This document shows positions 43,636-50,176 of a DNA stretch of 50,176 bases, one piece after another. This DNA comes from Roseateles sp. (GTDB taxonomy: Bacteria; Pseudomonadota; Gammaproteobacteria; Burkholderiales; Burkholderiaceae_C). Where the stretch lies: assembly GCA_016790285.1 (NCBI GenBank), contig JAEUPJ010000026.1, positions 1 to 50,176 of the forward strand, given 5' to 3'. Positions within the stretch are counted from its first letter, which is position 1, and every line of letters starts with the position of its first letter. Under the pieces are notes generated by a model. It did not search any database. It saw nothing but the letters and a program-made list of their open reading frames with translations, and was not told the DNA's origin. The translations under genes were made by a program, and so were the position numbers.

Positions 43636-46546
43636 CGCCCTGCTTCGCCGCGCCCTGGCGGCCCTCGCCCTGACAGCGGCCGCGTGCGGCGCGCTGGCCG
43701 CCTCGCCCACCGGCCTGGACGCTCTTGGCCAGGCGCAGCGACTGCCCTTGGCGCCAAACGCGCAGGGGCTGGCCTGGGCCCGGCTGGAGGCCGGCGTGCA
43801 GCTCCAGTTCGGGCCTCTGACCCGCAACGTCCTCTTCTACGGGTCGGGCCTCGTGCGCGTGACGACCCACCTCGGCCAGAGCCACGCCACGCAGCCGAGC
43901 CTTGTCGTCGTGGGCCAGCCCCAGGCCGTGGCCCTGAGCGTGCAGGAGACGGCCGCCCAGCTGGTGATCACCGGGCCGGCGCTGCGCGTCGAGGTGGACA
44001 AGGGCAGCGGCGCGCTGGCCTTCCTGCGCCCCGACGGCCGCCTGCTCACCCGCGAGGTGGCGCCCGCCACGCTGCAGCCGCTGGAGGTCTCGGGCGCGCC
44101 GACCTACGCGATGACGCAGGCCTTCCGGCTTGCCGACGACGAGTCGCTGTACGGCCTGGGGCAGTACAACGAGCCCTACTGGGACTACCGCGGCCGTGAC
44201 GTGACGATGGTGCAGACCAACATAGGCATCGTGCTGCCTTTCATGGTGTCCACGCGCCGCTGGGGGCTGCTGTGGGACGTCTACTCGAAGATGCGCTTCA
44301 CCGACGACGCGCAGGGCGCTCGCTTCTGGGCCGAGAGCGCGCCGGCCGGGGGCGACTATTACGTCGTCGCCGGCGACACGATGGACGAGGTGATGGCCGG
44401 CTACCGGCAACTCACCGGCGCGGCGCCGCTCTTTCCCCGGAGCGCCCTGGGCCTGTTCATGAGCAAGGAGCGCTACAAGACGCAGCAGCAACTTCTGGAC
44501 GTCGTGAAGCGCTTCCGCGCCGAGCACTTCCCGCTGGACACCATCGTGCAGGACTGGCAGTACTGGGGCGGCGACAAGGACGGCAGCTGGAGCGGCATGA
44601 TCTGGGACGCCCAGCGCTTCCCCGACCCGCGCGGCATGGCCGACACGCTGCACTGCGAGCTGCACGCCAAGCTGATGGTCTCGATCTGGCCCTCGGTGGG
44701 TGACGACACCGCGCTGGCCCGCGAGCTCGATGCCCAGGGCCTGCGCTTCGCGCCCAAGCACTGGATCTCGGGCAAGGCGCAGATCTACGACGCCTTCAGC
44801 GCCGAGGCTCGCCGCATCTACTTCAAGCACGTGGCGCGCGGCCTGCTGGACGTGGGCGTGGACGCGCTGTGGATGGACGGCACCGAGGTCGAGGTCGGTG
44901 GCGCCGCGCACGACCCCGGCGAGGTGGAGGCCGACATCAAGCGGCTCGGCACCCACGCCATGGGCGACTTCACGCGCTACCTCAACGTCTACAGCCTGCT
45001 CACGACGCGGGGCGTCTATGAAGGCCAGCGAGCCCGCAGCCCCCAGCGCGCCATGACACTGACGCGCTCGGCCTGGGCCGGCCAGCAGCGCTACGCTGCC
45101 CTGCCATGGTCGGGTGACACGACGGCCAGCTGGGCGACGCTGCGCGCACAGATCAGCGGCGGGCTGAACGTGGGCATGGCCGGCATGCCCTACTGGACGC
45201 AGGACACGGGCGGCTTCTTCGTGCGCCACGCCCGGGGCGAGCGCAACGCGGCGTGGCGCGAGCTGTTCGCGCGCTGGCACCAGTTCGCGATCTTCAACCC
45301 CATCTACCGCATCCATGGCACGGACGTCGAGCGCGAGCCCTATGTCTTCAAGTCACTGGACCCGCCCGTCTACCGCTCGCTGCTGGCGGCGGCGCAGCTT
45401 CGCTACCGACTGCTGCCCTACCTCGACGGCCTGGCCTGGCGAGCGCATGAGCAGGGCTACATCATGATGCGCGGCCTGCCGATGGACTTCCCCGACGAGC
45501 CCGCGCTGCGCAAGGTCGACGACACCTTCATGTTCGGCCCGGCGCTGCTCGTGCAGCCCATCACCCGGCCCACGCTCCACCCCGAGGTGCCTGCAGCCAC
45601 CACCGTGCCGGCCAGCGCGCTGCGCACGCCCGACGGCCAGCCGGGGCTGGCGCTGAGCTACTACGAGGGCATGGCCTTCGAGCGGCTCGCGAGCCGCACC
45701 GTCGATGCGCCGGTGGACCACGACTGGCCGCCGCCGCCCCTGGGCAGCCTGCCGCCGGGGCTCCAGAGCCTGAACCAGTTCTCGGCGCGCTGGGAGGGCA
45801 GCCTCGTGGCGCCCGAGGCGGGCGAGTACGAGATCGGCGTGGAGGGCGACGACGGCTTCCGGCTGTGGCTGGACGACAAGCTCGCCGTCGACGACTGGCA
45901 CCACGGCGCCCCGCGCTACCAGGGCGCCCGCCTCACGCTGGCCGCCGGCCAGGCGGTGAAGCTGCGCATCGAGTTCTTCCAGGACGCCTATGGCCGCAAG
46001 CTGCGCCTGGCCTGGCGCACGCCCGCGCAGCTGCGCGCGCTGGCAGCGGCGCGGCTTCACCTGGACAAGCGCCAGGTCACGCAGCTGCCGGCCGGGGCTG
46101 CCTGGTACGACTTCTGGAGCGGCCACCGCCACGCGGGTGGCGAGGCCGTGTCGCGCGAGTACGCCCTGCAGCAGTTCCCCCTCTTCGTGCGGGCCGGCAG
46201 CATCCTGCCGCTGGGCCCGGTCGTCGAGCACGTCGGCCAGCGGCCCGGTGCGCCGTGGGAGATCCGCATCTACCCCGGTGCTGACGCGCAATTCACGCTG
46301 TACGAGGACGATGGCGAGACCTACGCCTATGAGCGGGGCGAGCGCGCCACCGTCACGCTGCGCTGGGACGACGCGCGGCGCGTGCTGCACGTCGGCGCAC
46401 GCGAGGGCCGCTACCCCGGGCTCGTCGCCCAGCGCCGGCTCGACGTGAAGCTCATCGACCCCACCGGCCGCGCACCCCAGGCCCGCGCCCTGACCTACCG
46501 CGGTGAAGCCGCCACGCTGCGCTTCCCGCCCCTGACGACCCCATGA
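43628..46546 (+). CDS. Exported GH31 glycosidase with PA14 insertion
   Basis: A 972-residue enzyme, long for GH31. The ATG at 43628 overlaps the ytfR stop and starts a signal peptide cut near residue 25. The N-terminal beta-sandwich contains ESLYGLGQYNEPYWDYRG (around 173-190). The catalytic barrel has the nucleophile D417 in DALWMDGTEVE and the acid/base D497 in PWSGDTTASW. A PA14 domain lies at about 675-800 (SLVAPEAGEYEIGVEGDDGF, then LRIEFFQDAYG), followed by the C-terminal sheets. PA14-bearing GH31 enzymes include alpha-xylosidases acting on xyloglucan. Neighbouring arabinofuranosidases make an arabinoside-related substrate possible, so specificity is open. It also overlaps ytfT by 4 bp. 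Confidence 0.88.
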   Translation: MIDALLRRALAALALTAAACGALAASPTGLDALGQAQRLPLAPNAQGLAWARLEAGVQLQFGPLTRNVLFYGSGLVRVTTHLGQSHATQPSLVVVGQPQAVALSVQETAAQLVITGPALRVEVDKGSGALAFLRPDGRLLTREVAPATLQPLEVSGAPTYAMTQAFRLADDESLYGLGQYNEPYWDYRGRDVTMVQTNIGIVLPFMVSTRRWGLLWDVYSKMRFTDDAQGARFWAESAPAGGDYYVVAGDTMDEVMAGYRQLTGAAPLFPRSALGLFMSKERYKTQQQLLDVVKRFRAEHFPLDTIVQDWQYWGGDKDGSWSGMIWDAQRFPDPRGMADTLHCELHAKLMVSIWPSVGDDTALARELDAQGLRFAPKHWISGKAQIYDAFSAEARRIYFKHVARGLLDVGVDALWMDGTEVEVGGAAHDPGEVEADIKRLGTHAMGDFTRYLNVYSLLTTRGVYEGQRARSPQRAMTLTRSAWAGQQRYAALPWSGDTTASWATLRAQISGGLNVGMAGMPYWTQDTGGFFVRHARGERNAAWRELFARWHQFAIFNPIYRIHGTDVEREPYVFKSLDPPVYRSLLAAAQLRYRLLPYLDGLAWRAHEQGYIMMRGLPMDFPDEPALRKVDDTFMFGPALLVQPITRPTLHPEVPAATTVPASALRTPDGQPGLALSYYEGMAFERLASRTVDAPVDHDWPPPPLGSLPPGLQSLNQFSARWEGSLVAPEAGEYEIGVEGDDGFRLWLDDKLAVDDWHHGAPRYQGARLTLAAGQAVKLRIEFFQDAYGRKLRLAWRTPAQLRALAAARLHLDKRQVTQLPAGAAWYDFWSGHRHAGGEAVSREYALQQFPLFVRAGSILPLGPVVEHVGQRPGAPWEIRIYPGADAQFTLYEDDGETYAYERGERATVTLRWDDARRVLHVGAREGRYPGLVAQRRLDVKLIDPTGRAPQARALTYRGEAATLRFPPLTTP

Positions 46547-47559
46547 GCCCCCCGACCCTCGCCATGCCGTCCCCTTCCCCGATCGCAGGCCTCTGGCGCC
46601 ACCCACTCGCCCGGCCCCTGGCGGCTCTGGCCCTGCTGCTGGCCGTGGCTGCCTTCGCGGTGCCGGGCTTCCTGCACCTCGAGATCAAGGACGGTCATCT
46701 CTACGGCAACCTCGTCGACATCCTGCATCGCGCCGCACCCTTGATGCTCGCGGCGCTCGGCATGACGCTGGTCATCGCCACGCGGGGCATCGACGTGTCC
46801 GTGGGCGCGGTCGTCGCCATCGCCGGCACGGTGGCGTGTGCGCTCGTGGGCTCGCACGGCGTGGCGGTCGCGTTCGCGGCGGCACTCGCAAGCGCGCTGC
46901 TGTGCGGGCTGTGGAACGGGTTGCTGGTGTCGGCCCTGGGCCTGCAGCCCATCATCGCCACGCTCATCCTGATGGTGGCCGGTCGGGGCCTGGCGCAGCT
47001 GCTGACGGATGGCCAGATCCTGACCGTCTACGAGCCCGCGAGCTTCTTCTGGCTGGGCGGCGGCTGGCTGCTCGGGCTGCCGGTGTCGCTCTTCATCGTG
47101 GCCACGGTGGCCGGCCTCACGGCGCTGCTGATGCGGCGCACGGCGCTGGGCCTGTTCATCCAGACGGTGGGCATCAACCCCGTGGCCGCGCGGCTTGCCG
47201 GCGTGCACACGGCGGCCATCGTCTTCTTCGTCTACGTGTACTGCAGCCTGGGCGCCGGCCTGGCCGGCCTGATGGTGGCCTCCAACATCAAGAGCGCCGA
47301 CGCCAACAACGCCGGCCTGCTGCTGGAGCTGGACGCCATCCTGGCCGTGACGCTCGGCGGCGGCCAGCTCAGCGGCGGCAAGTTCAGCCTGCTTGGCAGC
47401 CTCATCGGGGCCCTCATCATCCAGACGCTCACCTCCACCATCTACGCGCTCGGCGTGCCACCGCAGGTGACGATGGTGGTCAAGGCAGTCGTCGTGTTCG
47501 CGGTGTGCATCTCGCAGTCGTCGGCCTGGTCCGCGTGGACTGCACGGAGGCCGTCATGA
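46543..47559 (+). CDS. ytfT: Sugar ABC transporter permease, YtfT type
   Basis: A 338-residue inner-membrane permease of the BPD_transp_2 (RbsC-like) family with about eight to ten helices. Signatures are LAALGMTLVIATRGIDVSVGAVVAIAG near the N-terminal third, IIATLILMVAGRGLAQLL in the middle, and LDAILAVTLGGGQLSGGKFS near the C-terminus. The IKSADANNAGLLLELDAI stretch is typical of YtfT. It pairs with YjfF to form the import channel. Its start overlaps the GH31 stop (ATGA) and its end overlaps the yjfF start by 4 bp. Confidence 0.92.
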   Translation: MSPPTLAMPSPSPIAGLWRHPLARPLAALALLLAVAAFAVPGFLHLEIKDGHLYGNLVDILHRAAPLMLAALGMTLVIATRGIDVSVGAVVAIAGTVACALVGSHGVAVAFAAALASALLCGLWNGLLVSALGLQPIIATLILMVAGRGLAQLLTDGQILTVYEPASFFWLGGGWLLGLPVSLFIVATVAGLTALLMRRTALGLFIQTVGINPVAARLAGVHTAAIVFFVYVYCSLGAGLAGLMVASNIKSADANNAGLLLELDAILAVTLGGGQLSGGKFSLLGSLIGALIIQTLTSTIYALGVPPQVTMVVKAVVVFAVCISQSSAWSAWTARRPS

Positions 47560-48536
47560 GCGCCCGCCTGCGCGCCCTCACTGGCGCCCCCGCCTTCACG
47601 ACCTGGGTCAGCGTCGCGCTGATGGTGCTGCTGTTCGGCGCCGGTGCGGTCAGCTACACGGGCTTCGCGTCGCCGCAGGTGGTGCTCAACCTGCTCATCG
47701 ACAACGCCTTCCTGCTCGTCATCGCGGTGGGCATGAGCTTCGTCATCCTGTCCGGCGGCATCGACCTCTCGGTGGGCTCGGTGCTCGCGCTGACCACCAT
47801 GGTCGCGGCCTGGCTGCTGCAGGTGGCGCAGTGGCCGGCCGAGGCCGTCATCGCGCTGGTGCTGGTGGGCGGCGCGGCCTTTGGTGCGCTGCAGGGCCTG
47901 GTGATCCACGTCTTCCGGCTGCAGCCCTTCATCGTCACGCTGGCGGGCATGTTCCTCGCGCGCGGGCTGTGCTTCCTGATCAGCGTGGACAGCATCACCA
48001 TCGACGCCCCGCTCTTCGTGGCCCTGTCGCAAACGCAGATCCCGCTCTTCGGCGGCGCCTTCCTGTCGCCGGGCGCGGTCATCGCGCTGGCCGTGCTGGC
48101 GGCTGGCCTGTGGGTGGCGCACGGCACCGCGTTCGGCCGCACCGTCTATGCCCTGGGCGGCAACGAGACCTCGGCCCTGATGATGGGCCTGCCGGTCGGC
48201 CGCACCAAGGTGGCCGTGTACGCGCTCAGCGGCGCGTGTGCCTCGCTCGCGGGGCTGCTCTTCGCCTTCTACATGCTCAGCGGCTACGGCCAGCACGGGC
48301 AAGGCGTGGAGCTGGACGCCATCGCGGCGGTCGTCATCGGCGGCACCGTGCTGACGGGCGGTTACGGCTACGTGGCCGGTGCGCTGTCGGGCGTGCTGGT
48401 GCTGGGCCTGATCCAGACGCTGATCGCCTTCGACGGCACGCTCAGCTCCTGGTGGACCAAGATCGTCATCGGCGCGCTGCTCTTCGTCTTCTGCGCCGTG
48501 CAGCGCCTGCTTTCCCTCAAGAAGCCCCACCCCTGA
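47556..48536 (+). CDS. yjfF: Sugar ABC transporter permease, YjfF type
   Basis: A 326-residue inner-membrane permease, second half of the import channel. Motifs: NAFLLVIAVGMSFVILSGGIDLSVGSVLAL, LQPFIVTLAGMFLARGLCF, and LDAIAAVVIGGTVLTGGYGYV. The last differs from the corresponding YtfT motif and identifies the YjfF branch. ATG at 47556 overlaps the ytfT stop. Its own stop overlaps the start of the following GH43 gene (TGATG), continuing the tightly coupled operon from ytfR onward. Confidence 0.92.
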   Translation: MSARLRALTGAPAFTTWVSVALMVLLFGAGAVSYTGFASPQVVLNLLIDNAFLLVIAVGMSFVILSGGIDLSVGSVLALTTMVAAWLLQVAQWPAEAVIALVLVGGAAFGALQGLVIHVFRLQPFIVTLAGMFLARGLCFLISVDSITIDAPLFVALSQTQIPLFGGAFLSPGAVIALAVLAAGLWVAHGTAFGRTVYALGGNETSALMMGLPVGRTKVAVYALSGACASLAGLLFAFYMLSGYGQHGQGVELDAIAAVVIGGTVLTGGYGYVAGALSGVLVLGLIQTLIAFDGTLSSWWTKIVIGALLFVFCAVQRLLSLKKPHP

Positions 48537-49486
48537 TGTTCAAGCCCCTGCTGCTCGCCGCGGCGCTGTGCTGCGGCATGGCGCACGCCGCCAACCCGCT
48601 GTTCGCGCCCCTCTACACCGCCGACCCCGCCGTGCTCGTGGATCGCGGGCGCGTCTACCTCTTCGCGGGCCGCGACGAGGCGGCGCCCGACGGCAAGGAC
48701 TACGTCATGCACGAGTGGCGCGTGTTCTCCAGCTGCGACCTGGCCACCTGGCAGGACCACGGCGTGCCCATGCGCGCCAAGGACTTCGCCTGGGCCAAGG
48801 GCCGCGCCTGGGCGTCGGACATCGTCCAGCGCCATGGCAAGTACTGGCTCTACACGACGGTCGAGCACGCCACGGTGCCGGGTTTTGCCATCGGCGTGGC
48901 GGTGTCGGACTCGCCCACAGGCCCCTTCAAGGACGCTCGCGGCACGGCCCTCGTCACCAACGACATGACGACGCAGACCGACATCGCCTGGGACGACATC
49001 GACCCCGGCGTGTTCGTGGACGACGACGGCCAGGCCTACCTCTACTGGGGCAACACGGTGCTGAAGGTGGCCAAGTTGAAGGCCAACATGACCGGGCTGG
49101 ACGGCCCGGTCACGGCCGTGCCGGTGGCCAACTTCGTCGAGGCGCCCTACCTGCACAAGCGCGGGGGCACCTACTACCTGAGCTACTCCCAGCACTGGCC
49201 CGAGGAGACGGCCTACATGACCGGCCCCACGCCGCTGGGCCCCTGGACGCCGCAGGGCGTGGTGATGTCGCGCAACCTCAAGACCAAGACCATCCACCAG
49301 GCCTTCTTCGACTTCAACGGCCGCAGCTATGTGGCGTATCACAACGCCGAGCTGCCCGGCGGCGGCGAGTACCGCCGCTCGGTCGCGCTGGAAGAAGTGA
49401 CGTACCGCCCGGACGGCTCCATGGTGTTCGTGCACCAGACTGCCGCCGGCCCGCGCCCGAACCCGTCGCCCGGCTGCAAGCCCTGA
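48536..49486 (+). CDS. Exported GH43 glycosidase (probable arabinosidase)
   Basis: A 316-residue family 43 propeller with a signal peptide (MFKPLLLAAALCCGMAHA, cut near residue 19). The three acidic residues are clear: D30 (LYTADPAVLVD), D156 (DDIDPGVFVDDDG) and E202 (ANFVEAPYLHKRGG). HEWRVFSSCDLATWQDHG resembles the exported arabinofuranosidase/xylosidase branches of the family, distinct from both other GH43s in this locus. No binding module is attached. It is the last gene of the coupled transporter operon, and its stop lies 3 bp from the stop of a small convergent gene. Whether it takes arabinan or arabinoxylan side chains is not readable. Confidence 0.86.
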   Translation: MFKPLLLAAALCCGMAHAANPLFAPLYTADPAVLVDRGRVYLFAGRDEAAPDGKDYVMHEWRVFSSCDLATWQDHGVPMRAKDFAWAKGRAWASDIVQRHGKYWLYTTVEHATVPGFAIGVAVSDSPTGPFKDARGTALVTNDMTTQTDIAWDDIDPGVFVDDDGQAYLYWGNTVLKVAKLKANMTGLDGPVTAVPVANFVEAPYLHKRGGTYYLSYSQHWPEETAYMTGPTPLGPWTPQGVVMSRNLKTKTIHQAFFDFNGRSYVAYHNAELPGGGEYRRSVALEEVTYRPDGSMVFVHQTAAGPRPNPSPGCKP

Positions 49487-49489
49487 GCT

Positions 49490-49783
49490 TCAGGCGTCGG
49501 GCGCCACGGGCTCGGCGTGCCGGCAAAGCCAGGAGAAGTAGGTCGTCTTGCCCCGCGGCCGGCTGTAGCGCTGGCGCCTGAACGTCAGCCGCACGCGGCC
49601 GGCCCAACCGGCATCGATCTCGACGCGCAGCTCATCGTCGACCGCACAGGCCGGGTCGGGCAGGGTCTTGCAGGCTTGCGCCACGAACTGGCTGGGCACG
49701 CGGCCGAGGATGCCGTTGTCCGCCCCGGTCGGGGCGCGCAGGAGGGTGGGTTCGGAGGTGTGAGGCATGCGGTGATGCTGCAT
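49490..49783 (-). CDS. Small hypothetical protein
   Basis: A 97-residue product of unknown function, convergent with the GH43 gene. The body reads QFVAQACKTLPDPACAVDDE, then WAGRVRLTFRRQRYSRPRGKTTYFSW, giving a basic beta-strand-rich core. No signal peptide or membrane segment. The start may be ATG 49783 or the in-frame ATG 49768; neither has a good ribosome site. High GC and a clean frame up to the repeat boundary support a real gene, but homology cannot be judged here. The 79 bp upstream (49784-49862) contain nothing evident before the end repeat begins. Confidence 0.5.
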   Translation of the reverse strand: MQHHRMPHTSEPTLLRAPTGADNGILGRVPSQFVAQACKTLPDPACAVDDELRVEIDAGWAGRVRLTFRRQRYSRPRGKTTYFSWLCRHAEPVAPDA

Positions 49784-49862
49784 GCCGGTTGGCTCGCCAG
49801 ATGAGCCTGGGGCGGCGGGAGAGGGGTGGGTAGCAGCTCACGACCCTGTGCGGTCCTCCAAA

Positions 49863-50003
49863 CCATCGAGTTCACAGCCTGAAAGCCGTCGTTCAACGGT
49901 TCGGTACAGAGGGCGCCGTAGGGCGGGTCAAGACCCGCCATCCAGATCCTCCTGTGCATCAGCTGGATGGACGCAGGCAGCGGGGCGGGCCTGATGCTCC
50001 ATG
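49863..50003 (-). repeat. 141-bp end repeat, inverted copy of 1-141
   Basis: Reverse complement of positions 1-141 with two differences seen. It includes the GGCGGGTCAAGACCCGCC near-palindrome (49920-49937) and the outer arm of hairpin copy 3. The copy ends where the conserved core begins, at GTCCCCCGG (50004). Confidence 0.85.
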
Positions 50004-50062
50004 TCCCCCGGTCCGCTACGCGGCCCTCCTCCTTTACTTGCGCATCAGGCCCGCCCCACTGC
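49977..50062 (-). repeat. Core-and-stem hairpin, copy 3 (reverse)
   Basis: Arms 49977-49997 and 50042-50062 pair over 21 bp with a single mismatch (C opposite A). The loop 49998-50041 is again exactly 44 nt, the reverse complement of the copy 2 core with few changes (CCTCCTCCTTTACTTGC at the right side). The stem shares the ten bases nearest the core with copy 2 (GGCCTGATGC), then diverges while staying paired. Confidence 0.88.
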
Positions 50063-50121
50063 CCGCTTGCGTGACGCCCGGCTTGTTCGTCGTGGAATCC
50101 TGCGGTGCCGCAGTGGGATAC

Positions 50122-50176
50122 GGGGTGACGCAATTGCGAAGGTAAAGGAGGAGGACCGCGCAGCGGGCCGGGGGAC
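50122..50176 (+). repeat. Core-and-stem hairpin, copy 4 (forward, cut by window end)
   Basis: The core starts at 50138 (GAAGGTAAAGGAGGAGGACC) and runs 39 of its 44 nt to the window end at CCGGGGGAC. The left arm ends GACGCAATTGC at 50137; the partner arm is outside the window. With copy 3 it forms a 173-bp unit (50004-50176) like the one at 30084-30257. The spacer contains CTGCGGTGCCGCAG, a small palindrome at about 50099-50112. Confidence 0.8.

Overview
The window is about 70% GC with tightly packed genes. Gene content (PEP-CTERM-like protein, DUF2242 lipoprotein, DUF1631 protein, ECF sigma factor with a DGPF/YCII partner) suggests a betaproteobacterium of the order Burkholderiales, perhaps Roseateles-like. 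That placement is inference from gene types, not from a marker gene. Both ends lie inside copies of one repeat family, so this looks like a contig that broke at repeats.

Positions 1-8700 are ordinary chromosome: a lone exbD, a hypothetical protein, a 65-residue PEP-CTERM-like protein, a YCII/DGPF protein overlapping an ECF42-type sigma factor, an M14 zinc carboxypeptidase, a membrane GGDEF-EAL protein and a DUF2242 lipoprotein. Positions 8900-11200 are a decayed defence locus. The first 126 residues of a type I restriction HsdR, nuclease motif included, are joined in frame to the last ~30 residues of what looks like an HsdS. An intact AlbA_2/HATPase protein and a gene-free stretch follow. Positions 11225-27163 are again housekeeping and accessory genes: OsmC-like protein, glutamate dehydrogenase, K+/H+ antiporter, acyl-CoA dehydrogenase, DUF1631 protein, RecQ, lipase-like hydrolase, DUF2177 protein, kelch lipoprotein with a divergent LysR regulator, DUF2805 protein, AGE-family isomerase and POT transporter.

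Positions 27394-49486 form a plus-strand locus for arabinose-containing plant polysaccharides or glycoproteins. A TonB-dependent receptor would import oligosaccharides. An endo-arabinanase-like GH43 lipoprotein, a GH51 alpha-L-arabinofuranosidase, a GH127/GH146 beta-L-arabinofuranosidase, a PA14-containing GH31 and a second exported GH43 would cut them outside the inner membrane. A signal-less GH43 would act in the cytoplasm. A YtfQ/YtfR/YtfT/YjfF-type ABC importer, a family known for furanose sugars, would bring in the monosaccharide. An L-arabinonate dehydratase and an alpha-ketoglutaric semialdehyde dehydrogenase supply two steps of the non-phosphorylative route to 2-oxoglutarate. Arabinose dehydrogenase, lactonase, the second dehydratase and any dedicated regulator are absent from the window.

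The least expected content is non-coding. The longer gaps in the arabinose locus carry elaborate palindromes of three families: (i) long hairpins with a conserved 44-nt apical region on stems whose sequences differ yet stay complementary, arranged as inverted pairs; (ii) three CACAGAG-type hairpins; (iii) a 390-bp nested palindrome between ytfQ and ytfR. No tRNA, rRNA, CRISPR array or complete insertion sequence was seen.
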